In this document: piece by piece, positions 8,659 through 16,640 of the stretch | How the letters are laid out: every line of letters starts with the position of its first letter | Position numbering within the stretch: the stretch's first letter is position 1 | NCBI RefSeq assembly: GCF_006715305.1 | Contig: NZ_VFMY01000001.1 | Location: 1,364,001-1,428,000 of the forward strand | Direction of reading: 5' to 3' | DNA: 64,000 bases | Source of the DNA: Arthrobacter sp. SLBN-100 | Lineage (GTDB): Bacteria > Actinomycetota > Actinomycetes > Actinomycetales > Micrococcaceae | Notes under the pieces: model-generated | What the model saw: the letters and a program-made list of their open reading frames with translations, nothing else | Database searches by the model: none | Told to the model about the DNA's origin: nothing | Position numbers and translations under genes: made by a program

Positions 8659-8684
8659 TTGCTCCGGAGGGGGCCGGAGGACAA

Positions 8685-8722
8685 CAAAAAAACGCCGTCC
8701 CGGCGGAAACCGGGACGGCGTT
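8685..8722 (-). terminator. intrinsic terminator of mnmA
   Basis: Arms AACGCCGTCCCGG (8691-8703) and CCGGGACGGCGTT (8710-8722) pair perfectly over a six-base loop. On the minus strand the stem is followed by a run of T (the A run at 8686-8692 on the plus strand). It sits 8 bases after the mnmA stop and is a textbook rho-independent terminator. Confidence 0.92.
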
Positions 8723-8729
8723 CAGAAAG

Positions 8730-9857
8730 CTAGAGCGCTGCGCGCTGCAGGGAGCGGGCGGCATCGATGGTTGCCTGGCCCAGGACCCTGCTGCCCTGGT
8801 AGAGGACAACGGTCTGCCCGGGTGCGACGCCGCGCAGCGGGCTGGTCAGCGTGACCACCAGCTGGCCGTTGTCCGGTTCGCCGCGTTCCATCCGTGCCGT
8901 CGCGGGAACGGGGTCGCCGTGCGCACGGACCTGCGCGTAGCAGTCGAACTCCTCGCCGGTGTCCACTTCGGCGATGGGCAGTCCCGCCCAGGACACCTTG
9001 ATGCCCCGGATTTCGTCGATGGCCAGGAGCGCCTCCGGACCCACTACCACCTTGTTCTCCTTGGGCCGGATTTCCAGGACGAAGCGCGGCTTCCCGTCTG
9101 CAGCCGGCGTGCCGAGCTTCAGCCCGCGTCGCTGGCCCACGGTGAAAGCGTTGGCGCCCGGGTGCTCCCCCACCTTCGCGCCGGTTTCGTCCACGATGTC
9201 GCCGGTGGCCATGTCGATTTTCTCCGCGAGCCAGCCTGCGGTGTCGCCATCCGGGATGAAGCAGATGTCGTGGCTGTCGGGCTTGTTGGCCACGGACAGG
9301 CCGCGCCGCTCAGCTTCGGCACGAACTTCTGCCTTGGAGGGCGTGTCAGCGAGCGGGAACATGGAGTGCTTGAGCTGCTCGTGGGTCAGGACGCCCAGGA
9401 CGTAGCTTTGGTCCTTAGCCCAGTCGGCGGCCCGGTGGAGTTCGCGGTTGCCGTCCGCGTCCTCGATGACCTTGGCATAATGCCCGGTGCAGACGGCATC
9501 GAAGCCCAGGGCGATGGCCTTTTCCAGCAATGCGGCGAACTTGATCCGCTCGTTGCAGCGCATGCATGGGTTGGGCGTGCGGCCGGCGGCGTATTCGTCG
9601 ATGAAGTCCTGGACGACGTCTTCCTTGAAGCGTTCGGAGAAGTCCCACACATAGTAAGGAATCCCCAGGACGTCGCAGGCGCGCCAGGCGTCACGGGAGT
9701 CTTCGATGGTGCAGCAGCCGCGGCTTCCCGTGCGGAGGGTGCCGGGCATGCGGGACAGCGCCAAATGGACGCCGACGACGTCGTGCCCCGCCTCGACGGC
9801 GCGGGCGGCGGCAACGGCGGAATCAACGCCGCCGCTCATGGCTGCTAGAACTCGCAT
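8730..9857 (-). CDS. mnmA: tRNA-specific 2-thiouridylase MnmA
   Basis: A 375-residue cytoplasmic enzyme that thiolates U34 of Glu, Gln and Lys tRNAs, using sulfur relayed from a cysteine desulfurase. The start is ATG 9857 ([15 protein letters not shown]); the longer frame adds 25 unrelated residues. The PP-loop ATP site SGGVDS is at residues 8-13. The catalytic cysteines lie in PNPCMRCNE and in [11 protein letters not shown], with GHYAKV between. The C-terminal beta-barrel ends [18 protein letters not shown] cysteine desulfurase gene lies immediately upstream on the same strand, a functional pairing because it supplies the persulfide sulfur. The 137-base gap between them contains a possible -10 TAGAAT (plus strand ATTCTA, 9968-9973), so mnmA may also have its own promoter. 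A strong terminator follows. Confidence 0.96.
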   Translation of the reverse strand: MRVLAAMSGGVDSAVAAARAVEAGHDVVGVHLALSRMPGTLRTGSRGCCTIEDSRDAWRACDVLGIPYYVWDFSERFKEDVVQDFIDEYAAGRTPNPCMRCNERIKFAALLEKAIALGFDAVCTGHYAKVIEDADGNRELHRAADWAKDQSYVLGVLTHEQLKHSMFPLADTPSKAEVRAEAERRGLSVANKPDSHDICFIPDGDTAGWLAEKIDMATGDIVDETGAKVGEHPGANAFTVGQRRGLKLGTPAADGKPRFVLEIRPKENKVVVGPEALLAIDEIRGIKVSWAGLPIAEVDTGEEFDCYAQVRAHGDPVPATARMERGEPDNGQLVVTLTSPLRGVAPGQTVVLYQGSRVLGQATIDAARSLQRAAL

Positions 9858-9994
9858 GGTGGCTTTCTGTTGGGTGGTTCCGGCTCCGGCCGGCGATTGC
9901 AGCCAGTGCTGGCTGAAAGTGCTGCCGGGCATCCATTCACGTTCCCGGAAACGATCTTCGCCTATCTATTCTACGGCCTGCCGCAAGCACAGTC

Positions 9995-11224
9995 TCAGCG
10001 GCCGCCCAAACCCTGCCGCGCCACGGTGCCGGCGGTCTGGATGGAAGACTCATGGCCGGCCATTCCAGCCTGACGGGCCCTGGCATACGCGCTCGGAAGG
10101 GCGGCCAGCAGCGCATCCACGTCCTCATCCCTCGAGGAGTGCCCCAGCGTGAAGCGCTGGGCGCCACGCGCTGTTTCCTCATCCAGCCCCATGGCAAGCA
10201 GCACGTGGGAGGGCCGGGGCACACCTGCGGTACAGGCTGACCCCGTGGACGATTCCACGCCTGCAAGGTCCAGCAGGAAGAGCAGGGAGTCCCCCTCGCA
10301 GCCGGGGAAGGTGAAATGCGCGTTGCCGGGGAGCCGGCCGTTCCCGGGTGCGCCCCGCAGGACGGCTTCGGGCACCCGCTCCCGGACGCCGTCGATCAGC
10401 CGGTCGCGGAGGGCGGAGATCCGGGCAGATTCCGTGGCAAGGTTGGCAGTTGCACTCTCCGCGGCTGCAGCAAAAGCGGCGATCGAGGCGGTGTCCAGGG
10501 TGCCGGAGCGGACATCGCGCTCCTGCCCGCCGCCATGCTGGACCGGGGTGAGTTTGACTGACCTCCCCAGCAGCAGGGCACCCACTCCCACGGGTCCGCC
10601 AATTTTGTGCCCGGAGATGGACATGGCGTCCAGTCCAGACGCCTTGAAGTCCACCGGCACGGAGCCGAAGGCCTGCACAGCGTCCGAGTGGACGGGAACG
10701 CCAGCCGCGTGCGAAAGTTCCACCACGCGGTGGATGGGTTGAATGGTCCCCACTTCATTGTTGGCCCACATCACGGTGACCAACGCGATCGAGCCCGGGT
10801 CACGGGCAAGTTCAGCTTCCAGGACTGCCAGATCCACTACCCCATCACGGTCCACCGGAAGCCAGGTGACGTCAGCACCTTCGTGCCGCTCCAGCCACTC
10901 CACCGTGTCCATCACTGCATGGTGTTCGACGGCGGAACACAGGATGCGCCGCCGCGCCGGCTTTTCGCCCACGCGGGACCAGTACAGCCCCTTCACCGCG
11001 AGGTTGTCCGATTCAGTGCCGCCGGACGTAAAGATCACTTCTGAGGGGTGCGCACCGGCCGCTGCAGCAATGGCCTCGCGGGCGTCTTCCACCGCCCGCC
11101 GGGCCCGGCGGCCGGAGCCGTGCAGGGATGAGGGGTTGCCGGTGCGGGCAAGTTCACGCGTCAAGGCAGCCAGGGCTTCCGGAGAAAGAGGTGTGGTGGC
11201 AGCATGATCGAGGTAAACGGGCAC
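9995..11224 (-). CDS. cysteine desulfurase (NifS/IscS family)
   Basis: A 409-residue PLP-dependent class V aminotransferase-fold enzyme. It releases sulfur from cysteine as a protein-bound persulfide for thio-tRNA and Fe-S cluster formation. The N-terminus VYLDHAATTPLSPEA is diagnostic. The PLP lysine is in ISGHKIGGPVGVGA at about residue 204. The catalytic cysteine is in the long-loop motif SSTGSACTAG, characteristic of the IscS/NifS (group I) type. The family ends near residue 385, and ~20 extra residues (SSIQTAGTVARQGLGGR) extend the C-terminus. MnmA lies directly downstream, so the main role here is probably tRNA thiolation. Confidence 0.94.
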   Translation of the reverse strand: MPVYLDHAATTPLSPEALAALTRELARTGNPSSLHGSGRRARRAVEDAREAIAAAAGAHPSEVIFTSGGTESDNLAVKGLYWSRVGEKPARRRILCSAVEHHAVMDTVEWLERHEGADVTWLPVDRDGVVDLAVLEAELARDPGSIALVTVMWANNEVGTIQPIHRVVELSHAAGVPVHSDAVQAFGSVPVDFKASGLDAMSISGHKIGGPVGVGALLLGRSVKLTPVQHGGGQERDVRSGTLDTASIAAFAAAAESATANLATESARISALRDRLIDGVRERVPEAVLRGAPGNGRLPGNAHFTFPGCEGDSLLFLLDLAGVESSTGSACTAGVPRPSHVLLAMGLDEETARGAQRFTLGHSSRDEDVDALLAALPSAYARARQAGMAGHESSIQTAGTVARQGLGGR

Positions 11225-11255
11225 CCTGTAATTCTAGCCGCCGTGCCGTCCTGGT

Positions 11256-11921
11256 TCAGTGGGGCGGCGTGATCCTTGCGCAGCAATGGCCGGGCACATC
11301 GGCGGGCACCACCCTGCCGCCGGACGCGTCCAAGCGGGCTGCCGCCCCCTGCAGGAACGCCCCGTTCATGGTGCACACCACCCCCGGATGTTTGTCCGAA
11401 AGGCGGTGGAAAGGGCAGTTTGGCAGGAGGAAACCGCCATCGCCGTCCGGTTCGGGCCGGTACCCCGTCTGGAGCAGGAAGTCCTCGATGGTTGCAGCCC
11501 CCTCCGCCATGGCCCTTCCCAACCGCCACGACTCCGCGGGCAGCGTTTCGTCAATGGGTTCCCCCGCGGCTGTGGATTTTTCGATGGCGGCGGCCATCAG
11601 TTCCCCGGCAAGGTCGTAGTTCCGGTCTGGCACAGAGGCCCCGATTTCACCGGCGACAGGACGGTACATCTTGGCTGGACGCCCCGAACCGGGGCCCGTT
11701 TTCCCTGGCGGCTTGTGGAACTCGACCGCCAGCAGGCCGTCCTGCACCAAGCGGTCCAGGTGGAAGGAAACGGTACTGCGGGGAATTCCGGCGCGCTGCG
11801 CAACGTCGTCACGGCCCACCGCGCCGGGCGAAGAGACCACGAGTTCAAACAGCTGGCGGCGCTTTTCATCGCCGAGGGAGGCGAGCGCCGCCATGCGGTT
11901 CGCCCAGGGAAGTCTGGCCAT
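11256..11921 (-). CDS. HTH transcriptional regulator with C-terminal cysteine motif (ArsR/SufR-like)
   Basis: A 221-residue regulator. A winged helix-turn-helix lies at about residues 10-75 (LGDEKRRQLFELVVS, VAQRAGIPRSTVSFHLDRLVQDGLL). The C-terminal half carries a CPFH segment, a Cys 14 residues later in GVVCTMNGAFLQG, and a GHCC pair near the end. This spacing resembles the cysteine arrangement of SufR-like regulators that bind an Fe-S cluster or metal, but it does not match the SufR consensus exactly, so ligand type is inference. The gene is divergent from the DoxX-like gene, with 88 bases between starts. An inverted repeat overlapping that gene's promoter is the likely operator, suggesting local repression released by a redox or metal signal. 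Confidence 0.8.
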   Translation of the reverse strand: MARLPWANRMAALASLGDEKRRQLFELVVSSPGAVGRDDVAQRAGIPRSTVSFHLDRLVQDGLLAVEFHKPPGKTGPGSGRPAKMYRPVAGEIGASVPDRNYDLAGELMAAAIEKSTAAGEPIDETLPAESWRLGRAMAEGAATIEDFLLQTGYRPEPDGDGGFLLPNCPFHRLSDKHPGVVCTMNGAFLQGAAARLDASGGRVVPADVPGHCCARITPPH

Positions 11922-11949
11922 TGCTCCACCAATCCAAAGTCAAGATGTA

Positions 11950-11979
11950 TTGATTATAGACCCTCCGCGTTTCTAAAAT
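11950..11979 (+). promoter_or_regulatory. putative sigma-70-type promoter of the DoxX-like gene
   Basis: TTGATT (11950-11955) and TAAAAT (11974-11979) are separated by 18 bases, a plausible -35/-10 pair pointing toward the GTG start at 12010. The -10 element overlaps the left arm of the inverted repeat at 11971-11999. Confidence 0.5.
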
Positions 11980-11999
11980 AGAGGAACCTACTTTTAGAA
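11971..11999. promoter_or_regulatory. inverted-repeat operator between the HTH regulator and DoxX-like gene
   Basis: TTCTAAAA (11971-11978) and TTTTAGAA (11992-11999) are exact reverse complements separated by 13 bases. The right arm abuts the AAGGAG ribosome site and the left arm covers the predicted -10. This placement suits repression of the DoxX-like gene by the divergent regulator. The binding protein is inferred from position. Confidence 0.6.
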
Positions 12000-12009
12000 G
12001 GAGTCAGTT

Positions 12010-12429
12010 GTGAAAACCACATCAGCACTGCGCGCCACTACCACCACCACGGAGCCTGCCAGGCAGGCCTTCCTGTTGCTGCGGACCGTCTTCACAGTCG
12101 CGCCCATCATCTTCGGGCTCGACAAGTTCACGAATATCCTGGCGGACTGGACCATCTACCTTGCGCCGCAGGCCACGGCGCTGGTGCCCTTGCCTGCCCA
12201 GACCTTCATGTACGTGGTGGGCGTGGTGGAAATCGTCGCAGGCATCGCGGTGGCGGTCCGGCCGAAGTTCGGATCGCTCCTGGTGGCAGCGTGGCTGTGC
12301 GGAATCATCGTCAACCTCTTGTTGCTCGGAGCCTTCTTCGACGTGGCACTGCGCGACTTCGGGCTGTTGGTGGGCGCCCTGGCGCTCAACAGGCTTGCCT
12401 ACCGGGGTGCCCGGGCATCGGGGATTTAG
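12010..12429 (+). CDS. DoxX-like four-helix membrane protein
   Basis: A 139-residue integral membrane protein starting at GTG 12010, six bases after AAGGAG (11998-12003). Four hydrophobic helices are visible: LLLRTVFTVAPIIFGLDKF, AQTFMYVVGVVEIVAGIAVAV, LLVAAWLCGIIVNLLLLG and FGLLVGALALNRLAY. This layout matches the DoxX/SURF4-like family. Characterised relatives take part in quinone-linked thiosulfate oxidation or thiol-redox stress responses, but the function of this branch is unknown. It is divergent from an HTH regulator with a Cys motif, which fits a redox link. The stop overlaps the convergent lipoprotein gene stop by four bases, unusually tight for convergent genes. Confidence 0.8.
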   Translation: MKTTSALRATTTTTEPARQAFLLLRTVFTVAPIIFGLDKFTNILADWTIYLAPQATALVPLPAQTFMYVVGVVEIVAGIAVAVRPKFGSLLVAAWLCGIIVNLLLLGAFFDVALRDFGLLVGALALNRLAYRGARASGI

Positions 12430-13124
12430 GCCGAAGGAGGCAGGACCGGCAGGAACCGGACAGCGTCCGCCCTTGCCGCGGCCAGGGCGGACGCATCCGG
12501 GCACGAAACAGAAACGTAGATTGATGATCCGGACGTGCCGAAGAGCCGGGCAAGCACCGTAGTCGCCCTGCCCCCTGGCGCGGCCGCCTCTTCCAGGACC
12601 AGCACCTCCACCGCGTGGCCCGCAGTGGACTCGTCACCGCCCCACCGCAGCGTGGCCGCTTTCAGGTACTCAGGCAGAATGGTGGAATCCAGGTATTGAA
12701 AGAGGGCAACCGTCGACTCGCGGTCATCACCCTGCGCCAGCACTGCCTGGTTGGTCCGGACCTTTGCGGCAACGAGGCATCCGTCGGCCTTGAGGTACTG
12801 GCTTTCGCCGGCCACGTTGTCCTTGACCATCTTCCAGCCGGGGGCATCCTTCAGCCCGTCCGAGATGCCGACGGGAACACCGCTGGCGAGGGTGCCGCCG
12901 GACGCGAAGGGCAGGTCCTGTGCCGCCACGGCCTCAGCGTCGTGACCCGGCGTGATGGTGGGGGTGGCAAGTACTGAGGGGGTTTCCACAGGTTGGGGCG
13001 CCGAGGGGTCCGGAACGCCAACGCTGCAGCCAGCGGTCACCACTGAGGCGAGAACCGCTGCCGCCAGCGGCAACCGTCCCAGCCGGGCCCTGCGGGCCGG
13101 TGCCGCCGTCGTCGACCTTTCCAT
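12426..13124 (-). CDS. putative lipoprotein of unknown function
   Basis: A 232-residue secreted protein with an Arg-rich n-region, a hydrophobic core and lipobox VTAGC, followed by a Pro/Thr-rich linker (PSAPQPVETPSVLATPT). It should be anchored to the outer face of the membrane. I chose ATG 13124; GTG 13136 (better AAGGAA site) and ATG 13169 are alternatives that only lengthen the n-region. The mature domain (WKMVKDNVAGESQYLKADGCLVAAKV, then YVSVSCPDASALAAARADAVRFL) has two cysteines that could form a disulfide. I do not recognise a family with a known role. It is divergent from the J-domain protein and converges on the DoxX-like gene. Confidence 0.75.
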   Translation of the reverse strand: MERSTTAAPARRARLGRLPLAAAVLASVVTAGCSVGVPDPSAPQPVETPSVLATPTITPGHDAEAVAAQDLPFASGGTLASGVPVGISDGLKDAPGWKMVKDNVAGESQYLKADGCLVAAKVRTNQAVLAQGDDRESTVALFQYLDSTILPEYLKAATLRWGGDESTAGHAVEVLVLEEAAAPGGRATTVLARLFGTSGSSIYVSVSCPDASALAAARADAVRFLPVLPPSA

Positions 13125-13340
13125 GTCCGCCCCCACTGTGTTCCTTGACCTGCCGTTCCTGCCTGTCATTCTTTGCCCGCTGCCGCGCAGCCATCCTTCA
13201 TGAGTCTAAACTCCGCCTGATCCCCGCCGCGGCCGGGAACCCGGAACGCCGGCACGGACGTTGTCAGATGAAGGGCCGATAAGCTGGCCGGACAGGGGTG
13301 CCCTCCGCGGACCGGCCGTTTCAACACAAAGGATGAGTGC

Positions 13341-14282
13341 TTGACCGAGAGCAACTCCCATTACCAGGTGCTTCGCGTGGCAGTCACCGCCACCCAGAAG
13401 GAAATTAAGGTGGCCTATCGGCGCGCCGCCCGCCTGGCCCACCCCGACCATGGTGGGGATCCTGCCGCATTCCGCCGGGTGACCAGCGCCTATGAAACCC
13501 TGATCGACCCGCAGCGCAGGAAAGCGTACGACCGCTCCTACGCCGCAGGCACCGCCGACAAGCCCGATGCCGAACCACACTTTGATGCACCACCGGCGGG
13601 CAGCAGGGCTTCGGCCACCGTGCACAGGACCGGCGGCACCCGGAACACTGCCGGTGACCCGCCTGTCTACGTTCCGCCTTACAGTTCCGGAGCGGACGGC
13701 GGCGTTCCCCTGATTCCGTTGGCGCAGGCCAGCCAGCAGGTGCACGGCATGCCGCGGAAACGCGGCATTTTCGGGGCCGAAGCAAGGATCCAGCGCGAGA
13801 TGCGCACAGTCCAGCTCCTGACCCGGCAGGTACTGCCGGCCATTCCGGCGGCGCGCCTGATCAACGGACTCCAGTCACCGGCGGACAACAGCCACATTGA
13901 CCATGCGGTGCTGTCCGGATACCGGCTGGCGCTCATCGGCTCGATGCTGCTGCCGAAGGGTGCCTATGCATGGGACGGCAGGACCCTGAACCACGGAGGC
14001 CGTTCCATTGCCCCGCCGCAGCTGGCGCACATCGTCCGCGCCATGCAGGACATCTTCCCCGAATTGAACGTTACGGGCTGGACAGTGGTGCAGAGCCCGC
14101 ACGGCAACCTGCACGAGCCGGTGATCGACGACCATCGCCGGTCTTCCGGCGGACTGGAGACCGTCCGGATCGTCAACGCCGCGGGGATGGTGCGGGGTAT
14201 CAAGGAGTTCCTGGCGTCGGGGCCGGCCCCCAACACCGTCAACGTGCCGGTACTGGCCCGGTTGCTGCGCGGCATGCACTGA
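13341..14282 (+). CDS. J-domain (DnaJ-like) protein with unique C-terminal region
   Basis: A 313-residue protein. The N-terminal J domain (about residues 5-68) carries HPD at residues 34-36, the motif that stimulates Hsp70 (DnaK) ATPase. There is no Gly/Phe region, no zinc-finger CxxCxGxG repeats and no DnaJ C-terminal barrel, so this is a type III J protein. After a Pro/Gly-rich linker with VPLIPLAQASQQVHGM, residues ~150-313 form an unassigned globular domain ending VPVLARLLRGMH. The start is TTG 13341 behind AAAGGA; a nearby ATG at 13332 is out of frame and stops at once. The TrmL-like gene follows 22 bases later, so the two are probably co-transcribed. The client of the C-terminal domain is unknown. 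Confidence 0.85.
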   Translation: MTESNSHYQVLRVAVTATQKEIKVAYRRAARLAHPDHGGDPAAFRRVTSAYETLIDPQRRKAYDRSYAAGTADKPDAEPHFDAPPAGSRASATVHRTGGTRNTAGDPPVYVPPYSSGADGGVPLIPLAQASQQVHGMPRKRGIFGAEARIQREMRTVQLLTRQVLPAIPAARLINGLQSPADNSHIDHAVLSGYRLALIGSMLLPKGAYAWDGRTLNHGGRSIAPPQLAHIVRAMQDIFPELNVTGWTVVQSPHGNLHEPVIDDHRRSSGGLETVRIVNAAGMVRGIKEFLASGPAPNTVNVPVLARLLRGMH

Positions 14283-14303
14283 ACGGTTGACTAGGATGGG
14301 ATA

Positions 14304-14771
14304 GTGTTCCGCATCCTCTTCCACGAACCCGAAATTCCCGGCAATACCGGCAACGCCATCCGGCTGGCCGCCATCACCGGCGCTGAACTGCACCTGGTGG
14401 AGCCCCTTGGGTTCGACTTCTCCGACGCGAAGCTCCGCCGGGCCGGGCTCGATTACCACGACCTCGCCGTCGTCACCGTGCACCGGAACATCGAAGATGC
14501 CTGGCAGCATCTCCAGCCCGAGCGTGTTTACGCCTTCACGTCGGACGGGACGGCCAGCTACACAGACATTGCCTACCAGCCCGGCGACGTGCTGATGTTC
14601 GGGCGGGAATCCGTGGGCCTGCCGGCGGAACTGAAAACGGATCCCCACGTCACCGCAACCGTACGGCTGCCCATGCTGCCGGCGCTGCGCTCGCTCAACC
14701 TGGCCAACGCCGCCTCCATCGCCGTTTACGAGGCCTGGCGCCAGCAAGGTTTCGCCGGCGCCCGGAACTAG
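14304..14771 (+). CDS. trmL: tRNA (cytidine/uridine-2'-O-)-methyltransferase, TrmL type
   Basis: A 155-residue SPOUT-family methyltransferase starting at GTG 14304. The domain fills the whole protein: FHEPEIPGNTGNAIRLAA at the N-terminus, VEPLGFDFSDAKLRRAGLDY, then the AdoMet knot motifs LMFGRESVGLPAEL and MLPALRSLNLANAASIAVYEA. These are the hallmarks of TrmL, which methylates the ribose at position 34 of certain leucine tRNAs. The size is standard for TrmL (about 150-160). It lies 22 bases after the J-domain gene and is followed by a GC-rich spacer with a 15-bp tandem repeat. Confidence 0.93.
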   Translation: MFRILFHEPEIPGNTGNAIRLAAITGAELHLVEPLGFDFSDAKLRRAGLDYHDLAVVTVHRNIEDAWQHLQPERVYAFTSDGTASYTDIAYQPGDVLMFGRESVGLPAELKTDPHVTATVRLPMLPALRSLNLANAASIAVYEAWRQQGFAGARN

Positions 14772-14780
14772 GCCCGCCAA

Positions 14781-14810
14781 GCCGGGAGGCGGCAGGCCGG
14801 GAGGCGGCAG
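14781..14810. repeat. two tandem copies of a 15-bp unit
   Basis: GCCGGGAGGCGGCAG occurs twice head to tail (14781-14795, 14796-14810) immediately after the trmL stop. A partial third copy may begin at 14811. No function is evident. Confidence 0.8.
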
Positions 14811-14886
14811 GCCAGCAACCGGGCTGGGCAGGAAGGCCGGAACCAGCGCGGCGACATGCCGGCGAAACATTTGTTCTACCCTGCCC

Positions 14887-14913
14887 CCATCCGCACGGAT
14901 GGCTGTACCGAAT
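14887..14913 (+). promoter_or_regulatory. SigK-like promoter in front of sigK
   Basis: CCATCC (14887-14892) and CCGAAT (14908-14913) are separated by 15 bases. The mycobacterial SigK consensus is CCATCC and CCGAAT with a spacer of about 16-17. The site is 40 bases upstream of the GTG start and implies positive autoregulation of the sigK-rskA operon. The -35 element also forms a perfect dyad with GGATGG (14897-14902). The elements are seen directly; recognition by SigK is inferred. Confidence 0.65.
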
Positions 14914-14953
14914 CCCTCCTGAGAACATTCCCTTAGCGATCAAGGAGCGGCAG

Positions 14954-15655
14954 GTGACACTTCTCCGGGCAGGCTCCAGGACCAGCCGGGGCACCCCCGG
15001 CGGCACGGCTGAGGATTCACCTCCTGGAGACTTATGCTTGGTAGTGATGGATACTCCCAACGCGCCTCATTCCGAGGCTCCGGCCGCGGTGACAGATCCG
15101 CCGGCAGAACTCAGCCGACGGCTTGCCGTCCTCCTTGGGCAGATTTCGCAGGGTGACCGGGCAGCGTTTGCAGAGTTTTACCAGCTGACGTCCCGGCGGG
15201 TTTATGGCATGGCGCGCAGGGTCCTGATCGATGCCGAACTCAGCGAGGACACCACCCAGGAAGTCTTCCTGCAGGTCTGGCAAAACGCGGCCCGGTTCGA
15301 TCCCGCCGCAGGCAGCCCGCTCTCCTGGCTGATGACCATTTCCCACCGGCGCGCCGTGGATAGGGTCAGGTCTGCGCAGTCAGCCACGGATCGGGAAGCC
15401 CGTTACGGCGCCAGCACCCAGGACATCGACCACGACGCAGTCTCCGACGAAGTGGGCAGCAGGCTCGAAGCCGAGGCCGTGGTCCGGTGCCTGGGAACGC
15501 TGACCGAGACGCAACAGGAATCCGTCCGCCTGGCTTACTACGGCGGCCTCACGTACCGGGAAGTCGCCGAACGGCTGAACGCCGCGGTTCCCACCATAAA
15601 GTCCCGCATCCGCGACGGACTGATCCGCTTGAAGACCTGTTTGGGGGTGAGTTGA
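14954..15655 (+). CDS. sigK: ECF RNA polymerase sigma factor SigK
   Basis: A 233-residue extracytoplasmic-function sigma factor. Region 2 (about residues 60-130) contains EFYQLTSRRVYGMARRVL, EDTTQEVFLQVW and SPLSWLMTISHRRAVDRVRS. Region 4 (about 175-230) contains LTETQQESVRLAYYGGLTYREVAERL and the recognition helix IKSRIRDGLIRLK. GTG 14954 follows AAGGAG (14942-14947) at ideal distance and lies downstream of the SigK-like promoter. ATG 15047 (MDTPNAPH) is the alternative start; the 31 extra residues look weakly coding and include a rare TTA codon. The anti-sigma gene begins 2 bases after the stop. In mycobacteria SigK is released by regulated proteolysis of RskA and controls secreted antigen genes; targets here are unknown. 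Confidence 0.92.
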   Translation: MTLLRAGSRTSRGTPGGTAEDSPPGDLCLVVMDTPNAPHSEAPAAVTDPPAELSRRLAVLLGQISQGDRAAFAEFYQLTSRRVYGMARRVLIDAELSEDTTQEVFLQVWQNAARFDPAAGSPLSWLMTISHRRAVDRVRSAQSATDREARYGASTQDIDHDAVSDEVGSRLEAEAVVRCLGTLTETQQESVRLAYYGGLTYREVAERLNAAVPTIKSRIRDGLIRLKTCLGVS

Positions 15656-15656
15656 C

Positions 15657-16547
15657 ATGACAGAAATGGAAAATGGACGAGCGGGCCGCTCAGGTGCATT
15701 CGGCGATACCGTCGCCGCAGACCTCGCTTCCGGCCGCGCCATTGACCTGGCCGAGCTGTATGCCCTTGACGCGGTAACGGACCAGGAGCGCCTCGCCATC
15801 GAGGAGTATATTTCAGCGGCACCGGCCGCCGAACGGGTTTCGTTCTTCGAACGCGTCCGCCAGTCCAGGGAAACGCTCACCCGGACATTCACGGTCGAGG
15901 AGGAGCCACCGGCCGGTCTTTTCGACCGGATCACGGCCCAGTTGCCGTCCGCGTTGCCATCCCAAGGTAACGGGCCGGAGCCTGCCCCCGCGGATCCTTC
16001 CGCCGATGCAGCCACCTCCCCGCCAGCACAGCAGCGCCTGCGCCCGGACGGCTCCGGCGACGAACTCGACAAGGCCCGGCAGCGCCGGGAGGAACGCCGG
16101 GGTCCGGCCGGAACCCGACGCTGGCTCGTGGGAATTGCGGCCGCAGCAGCGATCGCCTTGGGCGGCGTCGGCGTCGGATCCTACATTGCGGACCAGAACG
16201 ACCCCCTGAATCAGGTGGTCCGGGCCGGAGACCTTCGGCAGGCCTCGGTGAACGTGGCCGGTGGCGGCACCGCCACAGTCCTGATTTCCTCCTCAGAGGA
16301 CGCCGTCGTCGTGAAGATGAACGGCGTTCCTGCCCCGCCCGAAGGCAAGGTCTACCAGATGTGGCTGATCCCGAAAGACGGGTCCGCACCGGTTTCCCAG
16401 GGCCTGATGGACGCCGAAGCCCTGTCCAAGCCTGCCGTGGTAGAGGGCATCGCCTCTGCCGCGGCGCTCGGGATCACCGTAGAGCCCGTCGGCGGATCCA
16501 CGTCACCCACGCTGCCCACCGTTGCCGCTGCTCCGCTGAACGCCTAA
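15657..16547 (+). CDS. rskA: anti-sigma-K factor RskA
   Basis: A 296-residue single-pass membrane anti-sigma factor. The N-terminal cytosolic sigma-binding region (about 25-75) includes LAELYALDAVTDQERLAIEEY and a following helix ERVRQSRETLTRTF. A Pro/Ala/Gln-rich linker leads to one membrane helix (WLVGIAAAAAIALGGVGVGSYIA, about 158-180). The extracytoplasmic RskA domain follows, with TATVLISSSEDAVVVKMNGVP and GKVYQMWLIPKDG. It should hold SigK inactive until signal-dependent cleavage. The gene starts 2 bases after the sigK stop, so the pair is a single operon. Length is a little above mycobacterial RskA because of the longer linker. After the stop, ~90 bases without clear features lead to a convergent gene. 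Confidence 0.9.
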   Translation: MTEMENGRAGRSGAFGDTVAADLASGRAIDLAELYALDAVTDQERLAIEEYISAAPAAERVSFFERVRQSRETLTRTFTVEEEPPAGLFDRITAQLPSALPSQGNGPEPAPADPSADAATSPPAQQRLRPDGSGDELDKARQRREERRGPAGTRRWLVGIAAAAAIALGGVGVGSYIADQNDPLNQVVRAGDLRQASVNVAGGGTATVLISSSEDAVVVKMNGVPAPPEGKVYQMWLIPKDGSAPVSQGLMDAEALSKPAVVEGIASAAALGITVEPVGGSTSPTLPTVAAAPLNA

Positions 16548-16640
16548 ACGCGAACTGCGAACGACCAAAGGGGCGCCCCGCGATCATCCGGAAGGAAGGT
16601 GCGGGGCCCTTGTTGGCAACCGGCTCAGTTGGCAACCGGC

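Noticed and set aside
8489..8809. N-terminal extension of the peptide-binding lipoprotein
   Set aside because: It would bury the lipoprotein signal peptide more than 100 residues inside and covers the palindromes and the mnmA terminator.
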